Assembly: GCF_030315685.1 (NCBI RefSeq)
Contig: NZ_JASXSI010000004.1
Location: 62,001 to 126,000, forward strand
Length of the DNA: 64,000 nucleotides
Reading direction: 5' to 3'
DNA from: Gordonia sp. ABSL11-1
Lineage (GTDB): Bacteria; Actinomycetota; Actinomycetes; Mycobacteriales; Mycobacteriaceae
Positions 52,530 to 62,009 of this stretch are shown here, in pieces (positions within the stretch are counted from its first letter, which is position 1; each line of letters opens with the position of its first letter). The position numbers and the translations under genes are program-made. The notes below the pieces were generated by a model. The model did not search any database, was not told the origin of the DNA, and worked only from the letters and a program-made list of their open reading frames with translations.

Positions 52530-53929
52530 TTCTCGGTCCGGCCGGCGCCGGGAGCGTAGCGAGCGGGCCGATTCTCATCGGCACCGGGAGCGAAGCCGGG
52601 GGCCTCGGGTGCGGAGACCGACTCGGCGGCGCCGGGCTTGAGTTCGAACAGTTCGCGCAGCGCCTCGGCGTAGTGATCGCCGTTGGGGGTCGAGGCGAGT
52701 TGCTTGACCCGCACCGTCGGCGCGTGCAGCAGCTTGTCGACGACGCGTCGCACGGTCTTGGCGACCTCGTCGCGCTGCGGGTCGTCGAGGCCGGGCAGGC
52801 GGGCGTCGAGGCGCAGGATCTCCGCCTCGACGACGTCGGCGGCGCGCTGCCGTAGTGCGGCAACGGTCGGGGTGACCTCGGCCTGACGCTGATGGGTCAG
52901 GTAGTCGGCGAGCTCGGTGGCGACGATGGAACGTGCTGCGCTGGTGTCGTTTTCGGCGGCCTGTGCCTCGGAGTCACCGCGCAGGCCTTCGATGTCGACG
53001 ACGTGCACGCCGGGGAGTCGCCCGGCCGCGGGGTCGACATTGCGGGGCAGTCCGAGGTCGCAGATGACCAGTGGGCGGGTGCGGTCGCGGGCAGCAAGCG
53101 CGGAGTGCACCTCGCCGACGCTGACGACAGCACCGACCGATCCGGTACAGGCGACGACGACGTCGGCACCTGCCATGGCCTCCGGGAGATGTTCGAGTCC
53201 GACGCCGCGCACGGCCATCCCGTGGTTGGCGGCGACGTTGCCGGCGAGATGTTCGGCGTTGGCGACGGTGCGATTGACGACGACGAGTTCGCGGACACCC
53301 TCGCGCGCGAGTTGAGCGCAGGCGAGCCCGCCCATCGCTCCCGCGCCGACGACGACCGCCGAGCGGAGCGTGGGCTCCTCGGCGGTGGTGGCCCCGCCCA
53401 GTACGGACTGCGCACGATGCAGCGCAACGGAGACGACCGACGCGCCTGCCCGGTCGATTCCGGTCTCGGTGTGCACGCGCTTGCCGACGCGCAGCGCCTG
53501 CTGGGCGAGTTCGTGCAGCACGCGGCCTGCGGACTGATTCGCGTCGGCGTTGAGGTAGGCGTTGCGGATCTGACCGAGGATCTGCTGCTCGCCGACGACA
53601 AGGGAATCGAGTCCGGCGGCGACGGTGAAGAGATGTTCGACGGCGGCCTCGGAGTAGCGCACGTAGGCGTGACGGGTCATCTCGTTGACCGTCATGCCCG
53701 AGTGCTCGCCCAGGACGGAACCGACGGCCTCGAGAGCCGGGTGGAACGCGTCGACGACGGCGTAGATCTCGACGCGGTTGCACGTCGAGACGAGCATCGC
53801 CTCGGAGATCGCGCGCGACGAGAGCAGCTCGTCGACGATCTTGGGCCGATCGTGGTCGGAGACCGCAAGCCGTTCCAGCACCTCGACCGGTGCGCTGCGG
53901 TGCGAGACCCCGAACAACAAAACACTCAC
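52526..53929 (-). CDS. hemA: Glutamyl-tRNA reductase
   Basis: 467 residues. Nucleophilic Cys in [11 protein letters not shown] (about 50), the [13 protein letters not shown] opening, [10 protein letters not shown], the NADPH-binding [13 protein letters not shown] and the C-terminal dimerisation region [27 protein letters not shown] are all visible. First committed step of C5 haem synthesis from charged tRNA-Glu, working with HemL encoded 23 kb away. Overlaps rex by 4 bp, so it is probably under Rex redox control. C-terminus extended by about 45 Ala/Pro-rich residues. Confidence 0.95.
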   Translation of the reverse strand: MSVLLFGVSHRSAPVEVLERLAVSDHDRPKIVDELLSSRAISEAMLVSTCNRVEIYAVVDAFHPALEAVGSVLGEHSGMTVNEMTRHAYVRYSEAAVEHLFTVAAGLDSLVVGEQQILGQIRNAYLNADANQSAGRVLHELAQQALRVGKRVHTETGIDRAGASVVSVALHRAQSVLGGATTAEEPTLRSAVVVGAGAMGGLACAQLAREGVRELVVVNRTVANAEHLAGNVAANHGMAVRGVGLEHLPEAMAGADVVVACTGSVGAVVSVGEVHSALAARDRTRPLVICDLGLPRNVDPAAGRLPGVHVVDIEGLRGDSEAQAAENDTSAARSIVATELADYLTHQRQAEVTPTVAALRQRAADVVEAEILRLDARLPGLDDPQRDEVAKTVRRVVDKLLHAPTVRVKQLASTPNGDHYAEALRELFELKPGAAESVSAPEAPGFAPGADENRPARYAPGAGRTEK

Positions 53930-54741
53930 GCCGTCACCGTTTCCTCACCCATGACTGTCCGACGTCCACGCGATCGCGACGCGTTGAACGCCAACACCTG
54001 TAACTCCAAGGCTAGATCAACCTGCCTCACGACGACATCGGACTCCGTCCTCAGGGTCGTCGGCGTGACGTTGAGCAGTTGCCGCACGCCCGCCTCGACA
54101 AATGCGTCGCACGCCGTCTGTGCGTCCGGATCGGCGGTCGCGATCACGCCGATCTCGATCGGTTCGGCGTCGCGACCTGCGCAGACGTCGACGATGGCGG
54201 TCAGCGGCGCGACGGTCGGACCGCCGTCGTCGATGATGGTGCCGATCAGTCGCGGGTCGGCGTCGAACATCGCGGCGATGCGGAAGCCCCGTCCGAACCC
54301 GGCGTGTTCGAGAAGCGCCCGACCGAGACGACCGGCGCCGGCGAGGGCGACGGTGTGCGTGCTGTCGGTGTGCAGGGCGAGTTTGATGCGCGCGGTGAGC
54401 CGGCCGACGTCGTAGCCGACGCCGCGGACGCCGTTGGCGCCGACGTGGGTGAAGTCCTTGCGCAGGATCGACGAGTTGACACCCGCGGCGGTGGCCAGTT
54501 GGACACTGGACGCGACGAGTACGCCTCGTTCACTGAACGAGCGCAGGACGTGCAGGTAGGTCGCCAAGCGGGTGACGGTGGGCTCCGGGATGTCGGAGGA
54601 GATGTGCACGGACTCGGCTGTCACGGCGTCGCGGGAGGCGGATTCGTCACCCACGGCGTCGGCATGATCGTCTCCGACGGCGTCGGCGTCATGATCACCG
54701 TCGGGGTCCGAGGCCCTCGACGTTGTCGCTCTGCCGCTCAC
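53926..54741 (-). CDS. rex: Redox-sensing transcriptional repressor Rex
   Basis: 271 residues. The N-terminal winged helix ([51 protein letters not shown]) is followed by a Rossmann domain with [19 protein letters not shown] for NAD(H) sensing and a C-terminal swapped helix ([15 protein letters not shown]). Represses respiration/haem genes and releases DNA when NADH is high. An acidic, repetitive extension of about 50 residues (Asp/Ala/Val/Gly, with two ADAVGDD-type units) precedes the winged helix and is unusual. It heads the rex-hemA-hemC operon. GTG start at 54741. Confidence 0.9.
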   Translation of the reverse strand: MSGRATTSRASDPDGDHDADAVGDDHADAVGDESASRDAVTAESVHISSDIPEPTVTRLATYLHVLRSFSERGVLVASSVQLATAAGVNSSILRKDFTHVGANGVRGVGYDVGRLTARIKLALHTDSTHTVALAGAGRLGRALLEHAGFGRGFRIAAMFDADPRLIGTIIDDGGPTVAPLTAIVDVCAGRDAEPIEIGVIATADPDAQTACDAFVEAGVRQLLNVTPTTLRTESDVVVRQVDLALELQVLAFNASRSRGRRTVMGEETVTA

Positions 54742-54793
54742 CCTGTGGTCACCTTCCGCCGCAGCTGATACCAGAGATCAGGGTATACCGCCC

Positions 54794-54808
54794 GATAACA
54801 TGTTCACC
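54794..54808 (-). promoter_or_regulatory. Candidate Rex operator upstream of rex-hemA
   Basis: GGTGAACATGTTATC (minus strand) resembles the Rex consensus GTGAA-N4-TTCAC, with the second half imperfect. It lies about 55 bp before the rex start and just upstream of a TATACCCT -10-like segment, overlapping the possible -35 region. Suggests autoregulation. Confidence 0.4.
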
Positions 54809-55061
54809 CCCGGGTCGTCAGGTCCGCGCGCAGGCGTTGCTCGTCCACTTCCCAGTAGCTGTGTTCGTCGTCGTCGAGCAGGACCACCGGCAGTCGATCG
54901 CCGAATTCGGCGCGGAGTGTGGGGTCGCCGTCGGCGGCGGCGCGGTCGACGTCGACTTCGTCGAAGTCCGTGCCGAGCTCCGCGCAGATCCGGGTCAGGT
55001 CGGCACGCGCTGCGGCGCATGCCGAGCATTCCGCGCGGGTGAGCAGGGTCACCGTGGGCAT
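54804..55061 (-). CDS. Glutaredoxin-family protein (DUF836 type)
   Basis: 85 residues. The CxxC motif is C12-S-A-C15 in LTRAECSACAAARADL; the rest follows the glutaredoxin fold with RLPVVLLDDDEHSYWEVDEQRL, including the cis-Pro in LPVV. A thiol-disulphide role is likely, perhaps linked to the redox regulator encoded next to it. ATG at 55061 with GGAGG upstream. In M. tuberculosis an equivalent gene (Rv0506/Rv0508 area) precedes hemA (recalled). Confidence 0.82.
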   Translation of the reverse strand: MPTVTLLTRAECSACAAARADLTRICAELGTDFDEVDVDRAAADGDPTLRAEFGDRLPVVLLDDDEHSYWEVDEQRLRADLTTRG

Positions 55062-55195
55062 GGTCGCCTCCTTCCCGTCCGCCCGGCCGGGGCGGTGTCG
55101 CGCCGATCAGTGTGTCACCCCTCGCAATCGGTGCCGACTAGGCTCGGCGTCGATAGTGTGGAGTTCCGGCACGGACGAGCGAGTGGAGGTGAGCC

Positions 55196-56380
55196 GTGGC
55201 CGAGGAGGTCTCTGGCTCCGGTGATGCTGACCGGCCCGATCAGGCGGGCGAGCGCCCCGAGGACCTCGTCGACGCCGGTTCGACCGGGGGTCCATCGGCG
55301 GGACCCGACGACGGGGTGGACACCACTCCGGGTGTCGACGTTATCGACGGCGAGGACTGGGAAGCACACGCCGACGCGATCGACCCCGATGGCGGCGACG
55401 ACGACGCGGACGACTCCGACGACGACGAAGAGGCGTCCCGCGTCACCACGTGGATCTCCGAGCGGGCTCGCGCCACCAGCGGACGCTTCCGTCAGACCGC
55501 CCACGAGCTTCGACAGAGCCTCGCCGGCGAGGCCAGCGCCAAGGCCGCCGTCGACTCGCTGCGGTCACGTCCCTCCGATGACGTCGAACCCACCGACGTA
55601 CCAAGGGATCTCACGGCTGCGGCATTCTTCGATGTGGACAACACCCTGGTGCAGGGCGCGTCGATCATCCACTTCGCGCGCGGCCTGGCCGCACACAAGT
55701 ACTTCACCTACGGCGACATCCTCGATTTCGCGTGGACGCAGGCCAAGTTCCAGATCACCGGCAAGGAGAACGCCGACGATGTCGCCGAGGGCCGCGAGAA
55801 GGCGCTGTCGTTCATCGCGGGCCGTCGGACGTCGGAACTCGTCGAGCTCGGTGAGGAAATCTACGACGAGTACATCGCCGAGAAGATCTGGCCTGGCACA
55901 AGGGCTTTGGCGCAGCGGCACCTCGACGCGGGCCAGCAGGTCTGGCTGGTGACGGCGACGCCGGTCGAGCTCGCGCAGACGATCGCGGAACGCCTCGGAC
56001 TCACCGGTGCGCTCGGGACCGTCGCGGAGAGCGTCGACGGTGTGTTCACCGGACGGCTCGTCGGCGACATCCTGCACGGGCCGGGCAAGGCCCACGCGGT
56101 CCGCGCCCTCGCGATCCGTGAGGGACTGAATCTCAAGCGGTGCACCGCCTATTCGGATTCACACAACGACGTTCCCATGCTGTCGCTGGTCGGCACGGCG
56201 GTCGCGATCAATCCCGACGCGGATCTGCGCGACGTCGCGAAGGTCCGCGGCTGGGAGATGTACGACTTCCGCACCGCACGCAAGGCCGCGAAGTACGGCG
56301 CGACGACGGCCCTCGTCCTGGGGGCGGCGGGTGCGGGTGCGGCGACGGCCACCCGCATGTTCCGGCAACATCGGGGCTGA
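55196..56380 (+). CDS. HAD-IB family hydrolase (SerB-like)
   Basis: 394 residues. A 135-residue acidic, disordered N-terminus is followed by the HAD core: motif [12 protein letters not shown] (Asp146 and Asp148), motif II around [18 protein letters not shown], and motif [33 protein letters not shown]-terminal Ala/Gly-rich hydrophobic segment ([16 protein letters not shown]) could anchor it to the membrane. The family includes phosphoserine phosphatases and, in mycobacteria, SerB1-like proteins (Rv0505c), but the substrate is uncertain. GTG start with GTGGAGGTGAG upstream. Divergent from the glutaredoxin gene. Confidence 0.85.
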   Translation: MAEEVSGSGDADRPDQAGERPEDLVDAGSTGGPSAGPDDGVDTTPGVDVIDGEDWEAHADAIDPDGGDDDADDSDDDEEASRVTTWISERARATSGRFRQTAHELRQSLAGEASAKAAVDSLRSRPSDDVEPTDVPRDLTAAAFFDVDNTLVQGASIIHFARGLAAHKYFTYGDILDFAWTQAKFQITGKENADDVAEGREKALSFIAGRRTSELVELGEEIYDEYIAEKIWPGTRALAQRHLDAGQQVWLVTATPVELAQTIAERLGLTGALGTVAESVDGVFTGRLVGDILHGPGKAHAVRALAIREGLNLKRCTAYSDSHNDVPMLSLVGTAVAINPDADLRDVAKVRGWEMYDFRTARKAAKYGATTALVLGAAGAGAATATRMFRQHRG

Positions 56381-56456
56381 TGCCGGCTTATGTAGCCGCG
56401 AATCCGGTTGCCACCGGAGAAGTTTCGGATTCCGTTGCCCGGGGGGCTAGAGGGGG

Positions 56457-57620
56457 CTAGAGGTCGACGACGTCGGAGGTGGGATCGATGAGCACCTTGG
56501 CGTGGCGCTCGGCCGAGGAGAGGGCGTCGAAGGCGGCGGCGACCCCGCCGAGCCCGATCGTGGCGGTGATCAACGGACCCGGGTCCACCTTGCCGTCGGC
56601 GATCATGTGCAGCGTGTCGTGGAACTCTCCTGGGTCATAGGCGAACACGAAGCGGAGTTCGATCTCCTTGTTGATCGTCATCGCGGGACGGAAGGTGTCG
56701 GGTTGCATGCACACGCCGACGACGACGACCCGTGATCGGAACGGCGCATGCGACACGATGTCCTCGATGATCCCCGGCACGCCGACGCACTCGAACACCA
56801 CCGGACCCTGCGGCGTCGCGCCGACCCGCTCGGCGACCCGCATCACCTTCGCCCACGGCACACCCGGGATGCGCTGCAGATCGTGCATGGCGGAGAACGC
56901 GGTGTCGAACAGCCCGGACGCCTGGGTGACGTAGCGCCGCTTCTGCGTCGCAGCCTCCCACGGTGAGTCGGTCGTCGGGTCGACGACGACGTCGGCTCCG
57001 CACCGGCGGGCGAGGTCGCGGCGTCCGGCGGACAGGTCGGCGGCGACGACCGACCGGACCCCGGCCGCCTTCAGCATCAGGATCACCGCGAGGCCGATCG
57101 GCCCGCAACCGATGACGACCGCGACATCGCGCTTGCCGACCTCGCCGCGTCGGACGGCGTGGTGGGCGACGGCCATCGGTTCGGTCAACGCGGCCAGGTC
57201 CGCCGACAGGCCGTCGGGAACGGGCATCGTCAGGTCCTCGGAGACGAGGAGCAGGTCGGCGTACGCACCGGGCGCCTGCGCGGACAGTCCGGTGAGGTGG
57301 GCGGCGTCACCGTGCTTGATCATCGGCACCGACACGACCGGGGTACCCGGGGCCCAGCGTCGACGACAGTCCGGACCGTAGGAGACGACGTCCCCGGTGA
57401 ACTCGTGTCCCATGACGACGGACTCCGACGACCGCATGAACGCGTCGTAGCCGACCTCGTCGGCGACCGCAGCACTCTCGTCGCAGTGGGTGCGGGCGTG
57501 CAGATCGGAGCCGCAGATGCCCGCGCGGGTCACCCGGATGAGCACCTGGCCACGCCCCGGAGTGGGTGTCGGGAGGTCGACGACCTCGAGTTGCCCGTCC
57601 CGGCATGCCACTGCTCTCAC
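56457..57620 (-). CDS. Zinc-dependent alcohol dehydrogenase family protein
   Basis: 387 residues of the medium-chain dehydrogenase family. Catalytic zinc ligands are C36 (GICGSDL) and H72-E73 (MGHEFTGDVV). The NAD-binding motif AVVIGCGPIGLAVILMLKAAGV (about 167-188) and AADLSAGRRDLA follow. The four-cysteine structural zinc lobe is absent or reduced. Substrate unknown; threonine/sorbitol-like dehydrogenases have this form. Convergent with the HAD gene. A repeat element lies just upstream. Confidence 0.87.
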   Translation of the reverse strand: MRAVACRDGQLEVVDLPTPTPGRGQVLIRVTRAGICGSDLHARTHCDESAAVADEVGYDAFMRSSESVVMGHEFTGDVVSYGPDCRRRWAPGTPVVSVPMIKHGDAAHLTGLSAQAPGAYADLLLVSEDLTMPVPDGLSADLAALTEPMAVAHHAVRRGEVGKRDVAVVIGCGPIGLAVILMLKAAGVRSVVAADLSAGRRDLARRCGADVVVDPTTDSPWEAATQKRRYVTQASGLFDTAFSAMHDLQRIPGVPWAKVMRVAERVGATPQGPVVFECVGVPGIIEDIVSHAPFRSRVVVVGVCMQPDTFRPAMTINKEIELRFVFAYDPGEFHDTLHMIADGKVDPGPLITATIGLGGVAAAFDALSSAERHAKVLIDPTSDVVDL

Positions 57621-57639
57621 GTGTTCTCCGCCCCCTCGT

Positions 57640-57678
57640 GACCCTTCGTGATGCTCGCTGCGCTCGCTCCTCAGGGAG
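57640..57678. repeat. CCCTTCGTGATGCTCGC element, copy E
   Basis: CCCTTCGTGATGCTCGCTGCGCTCGCTCCTCAGGG-like unit in the 110-bp gap between the alcohol dehydrogenase start and the acyltransferase stop. Confidence 0.72.
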
Positions 57679-57730
57679 CAGGCGAACGCGCGGCAACCCG
57701 GCTCCGCGAGCGGGCCGACGCGGTCCCTGC

Positions 57731-58903
57731 TCAGCCGAAGTAGACGCTACCGCGACGACTGAGCATCCGGAACAGCGTCTGCTGGATCTCCTCGCGCACG
57801 TGGTCGGTGAGGTCGAAGACGACCATCGGGTCGTCGGCGGAGGACTCGTCGAACGATCCGGTCTCGATGGGGCGGCCGAAGTGGATGTGCCACTTCGACG
57901 GCAGCGGGACCACGCCGAGCGGTCCGAGCCACGGGAAGATCGGGGTGACCGGGAAGTACGGCAGGCCGAGGATCTTCGCGAGCGGCTTGAGGTCGGCGAG
58001 CATCGGGTAGATCTCCTCCGACCCGACGATCGAGACCGGGATGATCGGCGCGGCATTGCGCAGGGCGGTCGTCACGAAACCACCCCGGCCGAATCGTTGC
58101 AGCTTGTAGCGATCCTTGTAGAGCTTGCCGATCCCCTTGTACCCCTCGGGCCACACCGCGGTGAGCTCGCCGGCGCGCAGCAATCGATCCGCGTCGTTGT
58201 TGCACGCGAGGGTCGCGCCGATCCGGCGTGCCACCTCACTCACGCCCGGCGTGTCAAACGCCATGTCGGCGGCCAGGACTCGGAGATAGCGATTCGTCGG
58301 ATGGTTGTCGCGGACCGCGAGGGAGGTCATGATCGCGTCGACCGGGATGGTGCCTGCGTGGTTGGCGACCAGGAGGGCGCCACCCTCGACCGGGAGATTC
58401 TCGATGCCGGTCACCTCGACCCGGAACCACTTCTCGTAGACCTGCCGGACCGCGGGGAACCAGACGGACTCGGTGAAGTGCGGGTCGAACCCGAACTCGT
58501 CGACCTCGTACTCCCCGGTCATCCGCTCCCGGATGAACCCGGCCGTCGCGGTCAGCGAGTCGGCGACTGCGCCGCGGATCCCCGACAGAGAGAAGAGCGG
58601 ACTGGACCGCGAGGGTCCGAGATGTTCGACGCCGAGCGTCTCGGCGGGCAGCCGGACGTCGTCGCTGATCGGCGTGACCGCCGCGGGAGGACGACCGAAG
58701 CCGTCGGTGTTGGGATGCCCGAGTTGCCCGGACTCACCCGGTTTGCGTTGCGTCGCAGGAGAATTGACGGCGTCACCAGACTGCTGACTGGGATGTCGCC
58801 GGCGGCCCTGATCCCGCGATGCACGACGGCCGCCAGGCGCCTGCGCGTCACCGCCGGGAGTCGCATAGAGCTGGATCACCTTCGCGGTACGTGCGTCGGT
58901 CAC
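57731..58903 (-). CDS. PlsC-type lysophospholipid/glycerophospholipid acyltransferase
   Basis: 390 residues. The N-terminal ~110 residues are hydrophilic and variable. The acyltransferase domain has the catalytic NHAGTIPVDAIMTSLAV (HxxxxD form), WPEGYKGIGKLYKDRYKLQRFGRGGFVTTALR (EGxxK-like block) and VPVSIVGSEEIYPMLAD (the P block). It acylates glycerol-phosphate-type lipids at the membrane. Start: GTG at 58903 after AGGTGG, preferred over an upstream ATG. Rv0502 in M. tuberculosis is the syntenic gene, next to the same epimerase. Confidence 0.85.
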   Translation of the reverse strand: MTDARTAKVIQLYATPGGDAQAPGGRRASRDQGRRRHPSQQSGDAVNSPATQRKPGESGQLGHPNTDGFGRPPAAVTPISDDVRLPAETLGVEHLGPSRSSPLFSLSGIRGAVADSLTATAGFIRERMTGEYEVDEFGFDPHFTESVWFPAVRQVYEKWFRVEVTGIENLPVEGGALLVANHAGTIPVDAIMTSLAVRDNHPTNRYLRVLAADMAFDTPGVSEVARRIGATLACNNDADRLLRAGELTAVWPEGYKGIGKLYKDRYKLQRFGRGGFVTTALRNAAPIIPVSIVGSEEIYPMLADLKPLAKILGLPYFPVTPIFPWLGPLGVVPLPSKWHIHFGRPIETGSFDESSADDPMVVFDLTDHVREEIQQTLFRMLSRRGSVYFG

Positions 58904-59098
58904 GCCGCCACCTGCCAAGCTTCTCACCCCTGCGTCCATTTGATGGATTGATCACCACGCGGCCACGGGCAACACGAACGATGCTACGCGGAATCCGCCA
59001 GTGGGTCTGTCGTCCAAGTCTAAAGGTTGGATTCGCGTTGCGCTCGATTGTGCCTCATCCCACGCTGACATGCCGAACCGGATTCACTGGTGTTGATT

Positions 59099-60154
59099 TC
59101 ATTGCAATTGATGCGCAGTGGCGACCACTTTTCGCTCGAGTGAACGCCATGAATCGGGTTCGATCACCGCCGACGACCCGCCCCGCTCGATGAAGTCGTC
59201 GACGGTCTCGGCGGTCGAGAACCGCGGCGCGAAACCGAGTTCCGAACGCATTCGCGTGGTGTCGAGAACCCTTCCGTACGTGAGGTATTCGGTCTGGCTC
59301 GATCGCAGCTTGGCCGACCGCAGATCCTGGAACACGCCGGTGATCGGTGCGAGCAGGCTGCTCGGCACCGGGAGTTCGATGTGCCCGATTCGTCGGATCG
59401 CCTGGGTCAGACTGACGACGCCCTCACCGGCGACGTTGAAGGTGCCGGTCTTGCCTGCGAGGGTCACGTGCTCCATCGCTGCCAGCGCATCCTCCTCGTG
59501 CAGGAACTGCAGACGCGGCTGATATCCGATCACCGTGGGCACGATCGGCAACGACAGGTACGAGCCCATGCGGGTGTTGATCCTCGGACCGAGGATCGCC
59601 TGCAGCCGGACGGTCGTGACGTCGATGTCCTGACGACGTCGCGCCAGGCCACGCACGTAGCCCTCGATGTCGAGCAGGTCGCGACCGTAGCCGCGTTTGG
59701 GTTCGCGCCGTGCGGGAGTCTCCTCCGCGAAGTGCGACGGGTCGTGCGCGCTGGCGCCGTAGACCATGGCCGTCGACCGCAGGATGAGCCGTTTGACCGA
59801 CGGACTGCGCTGACAGGCCGCGCAGACCTGCATCGCGCCCACCACGTTGAACTCCTTGATCGCCGAGGAGTGCGGCGCGGTGTCCATGATCGACGTCGCG
59901 GCATGGACGACGGTGTCGACCTCGTAGCCCGCGATGGCCTTCGCGATCGCAGGCCGCCGGATGTCCAGGCGCAGGAACTCGGCACGGCCCATTCGGCGCA
60001 TGAGGTCCTTGCGCGGAACCCGGGAGTCGACGGCGAGGACCCGCTCGATCGCCGGATTGGCCGCCAGTCGCGCGACGAGGTAGCCGCCCAGGAACGTGGA
60101 GGCACCGGTCACCAGCACCGTCCGCGGGGTCGGTGCAGGGCTCTCGTCAGACAT
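59099..60154 (-). CDS. NAD-dependent epimerase/dehydratase (extended SDR), Rv0501-like
   Basis: 351 residues. The Rossmann GASTFLGGYLVARL (GxxGxxG near residue 17) is followed by LAVDSRVPRKDLMRRMGR and DTVVHAATSIMD. The substrate-binding SDR core follows: RSTAMVYGASAHDPSHF and GYGRDLLDIEGYVRGLARRRQDIDV. The canonical YxxxK reads YGRDL, so the lysine is replaced and the chemistry is uncertain. It is widely annotated GalE-like. Located between the acyltransferase and the ribosomal-protein gene as in Rv0501. Followed by a poorly conserved gap of about 195 bp downstream. Confidence 0.83.
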   Translation of the reverse strand: MSDESPAPTPRTVLVTGASTFLGGYLVARLAANPAIERVLAVDSRVPRKDLMRRMGRAEFLRLDIRRPAIAKAIAGYEVDTVVHAATSIMDTAPHSSAIKEFNVVGAMQVCAACQRSPSVKRLILRSTAMVYGASAHDPSHFAEETPARREPKRGYGRDLLDIEGYVRGLARRRQDIDVTTVRLQAILGPRINTRMGSYLSLPIVPTVIGYQPRLQFLHEEDALAAMEHVTLAGKTGTFNVAGEGVVSLTQAIRRIGHIELPVPSSLLAPITGVFQDLRSAKLRSSQTEYLTYGRVLDTTRMRSELGFAPRFSTAETVDDFIERGGSSAVIEPDSWRSLERKVVATAHQLQ

Positions 60155-60288
60155 GTTCCCAGGCTAACCGGGAGGTGGGAGGGTTCGCCCGGTGACGGCG
60201 GTCAACACCCTGCTGCAGGGGCCGGGGTGGCCCGGGTGTGTTCGACGGATTGCGGAGAAGATCCCGGCAACCGCCCCCCGAAAACACG

Positions 60289-60314
60289 AAGAACCCGCGA
60301 CGAGGCGGGTTCTT
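60289..60314 (-). terminator. Rho-independent terminator after the 33-residue ribosomal protein
   Basis: AAGAACCCGC (60289-60298) and GCGGGTTCTT (60305-60314) form a perfect 10-bp stem with a 6-nt loop. On the minus strand it is followed by a T-containing tract (CGTGTTTTCGG), just downstream of the small ribosomal protein gene. Confidence 0.75.
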
Positions 60315-60340
60315 CTCGACGTCGGGACGCCGCGAGTCGA

Positions 60341-60442
60341 CTATTTGCCGAGTTTGCGACGCTGCACCCGGGTCCGCCGCAGCAGCTTGCGGTGCTTCTT
60401 CTTCGACATGCGCTTGCGACGCTTCTTGATCACTGAACCCAT
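60341..60442 (-). CDS. bS22/AURKAIP1-type 33-residue ribosomal protein
   Basis: A 33-residue, very basic protein: starts [19 protein letters not shown] and ends RVQRRKLGK. It matches the AURKAIP1/COX24-type bS22 protein found as an extra small subunit component in mycobacterial ribosomes (Rv0500B position). Too short for standard gene finders. The gene is followed by a strong hairpin terminator (60289-60314). AGGAAG lies upstream of the ATG. Confidence 0.88.
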
Positions 60443-60656
60443 TTGGGTGCTTCCTCACGGTTGACGCGGTTTCCACTGATTGCTCTGGTGTGCCCAGCCG
60501 GTGCGTGACGCAACGCGGGGGCATCAGCACGCGAACTGCCACATTACCGGTCGGTGTGGAACAGGCGAAATCCGGCTGCCGGAAATGCCACGACTCCCCC
60601 GCCCCGTCACACCGCTCGGGGTGGACGGTCGAGGGAGTCGAACGAGTCGGGTGAGG

Positions 60657-60890
60657 TCAGCCGACGTCGAAGTACGAGGTCTCCAGATAGTCGTGCACGG
60701 CCTTGGCATGCACCCGGAACGAGCGGCCCACGCGCACGGCCGGCAGTTCACCGCTGTGCACGAGCCGGTACACCGTCATCTTCGAGACGCGCATCAACGA
60801 TGCGACCTCGGCGACCGTGAGGAACTGCGAGCCCGAGGCCGCATTGCTCACCGCGCCGGTCCTGTCACCAGGCTTTTCTGCAGATGCCAT
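60657..60890 (-). CDS. Excisionase/BldC-like small HTH protein (Rv0500A-like)
   Basis: 77 residues. MerR/excisionase-type HTH: FLTVAEVASLMRVSKMTVYRLVHSGELPAVRVGRSFRVHAKAVHDYLET, preceded by a short Ala/Ser-rich extension. Binds DNA, targets unknown. It lies between proC and the 33-residue ribosomal protein, as in mycobacteria (Rv0500A). No integrase is near, so an excisionase role is unlikely. The 188-bp region upstream holds an AAAGGAGCTTAG-like segment and AT-rich patches that may be its promoter. Confidence 0.83.
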   Translation of the reverse strand: MASAEKPGDRTGAVSNAASGSQFLTVAEVASLMRVSKMTVYRLVHSGELPAVRVGRSFRVHAKAVHDYLETSYFDVG

Positions 60891-61078
60891 GAATTACTCA
60901 TACCTCCGGAGCACGCGTCGCGGCCGCCGGCTTCCCCTCCGGCGGACATCAGACACGCACGTGCTTAAAGGAGCTTAGCGTGGCTGATGTGAAAAAAGCG
61001 ACGTGAGTTGTGTGAAAATTGCGCCGAAAGTGACGACGACCCCAACATGCTGGGGTTTTCACGGCCTCCGACCACAAA

Positions 61079-61939
61079 TCATGGGGTGTCCGTGTCGCCC
61101 CGATTACCCTTCAAACCCTCAACGTCTGGTCGATGCCCGGCCTTCGCGCTCGCCGCCGCGCAGGCCCGCGTCGCCTGGTAGACGCCGTGCCGGAAACCGT
61201 TGGCCTCGAATTCTCGGATCGCGGCGGCGGTCGTGCCGCCCGGGGAGGTGACGGCGGCACGCAGGTCGACCGGGGACAGCCCCGACTCGCTGAGGAGGAG
61301 GCCGGCGCCCTTGACCGTCTGAACAGCGAGTTCGGACGCCTGCGCGCGGGTGAGGCCCAGTGCCACGCCGGCGTCGATCATCGACTCGGCCATGAGGAAC
61401 ACGTAGGCCGGGCCCGAGCCGGAGATCGCGGTGACAGCGTCCATGTGCTTCTCCGGGACCACGGCGACCTTGCCGACGGACTCGAGCAACCGCACCACGG
61501 CGCCGAGCTGGTCCTCGTCGACGTAGCGACCGGCCGACACCGCAGACATGGCCTCGTTGACCAGCATCGGCGTGTTCGGCATGACGCGCACGACCGGCGA
61601 CCCGGCCTGCAGTGCGTTCTCATAGCGGGAGATCGGGATGCCGGCGACCAGGGTGACGGTCACGCGCTCGGATTCCGCGTCGTCGTCAGCACCGGAGAGC
61701 TGACGCAACACCGCGTCGACGTCGTCGGGTTTGGTGGCGAGGAAGACGTACTGCGCGCCCTCGGCCGCCGACGTCACGTCGGTGACCAGGACGCCGTACT
61801 CCTCGGCGATCTCCTTGGCCCGCTTCGGCATCTTCTCGGCGACGACGAGGTCCTTGGTCTGCTTGCCGGACTGGATCAGGCCGGCCAGCAGTGCTTCGCC
61901 GATCTTGCCTCCGCCGACGATGGCGATGCGTTCGGTCAC
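61079..61939 (-). CDS. proC: Pyrroline-5-carboxylate reductase
   Basis: 286 residues. N-terminal NADP-binding IAIVGGGKIGEALLAGLIQSG (about 5-25), VVAEKMPKRAKEIAEEYGV, VFLATKPDDVDAVL and C-terminal GSGPAYVFLMAESMIDAGVALGLTRAQASELAVQTVKGAGLL and RAAVTSPGGTTAAAI match ProC. Last step of proline synthesis. Upstream gene is the thioesterase-like ORF (62010-62864); the downstream HTH gene continues the Rv0500 cluster order. Confidence 0.94.
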   Translation of the reverse strand: MTERIAIVGGGKIGEALLAGLIQSGKQTKDLVVAEKMPKRAKEIAEEYGVLVTDVTSAAEGAQYVFLATKPDDVDAVLRQLSGADDDAESERVTVTLVAGIPISRYENALQAGSPVVRVMPNTPMLVNEAMSAVSAGRYVDEDQLGAVVRLLESVGKVAVVPEKHMDAVTAISGSGPAYVFLMAESMIDAGVALGLTRAQASELAVQTVKGAGLLLSESGLSPVDLRAAVTSPGGTTAAAIREFEANGFRHGVYQATRACAAASAKAGHRPDVEGLKGNRGDTDTP

Positions 61940-62009
61940 GGGTGATTGCCTTTCTGGAACCGGTGTCTGGGTAGAGGATCTGGGTCGCGGCGGGTCGCCG
62001 GGACGTGGG

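Noticed and set aside
60657-60890. Prophage excisionase
   Set aside because: No integrase, attachment site or phage genes nearby; context matches chromosomal Rv0500A.
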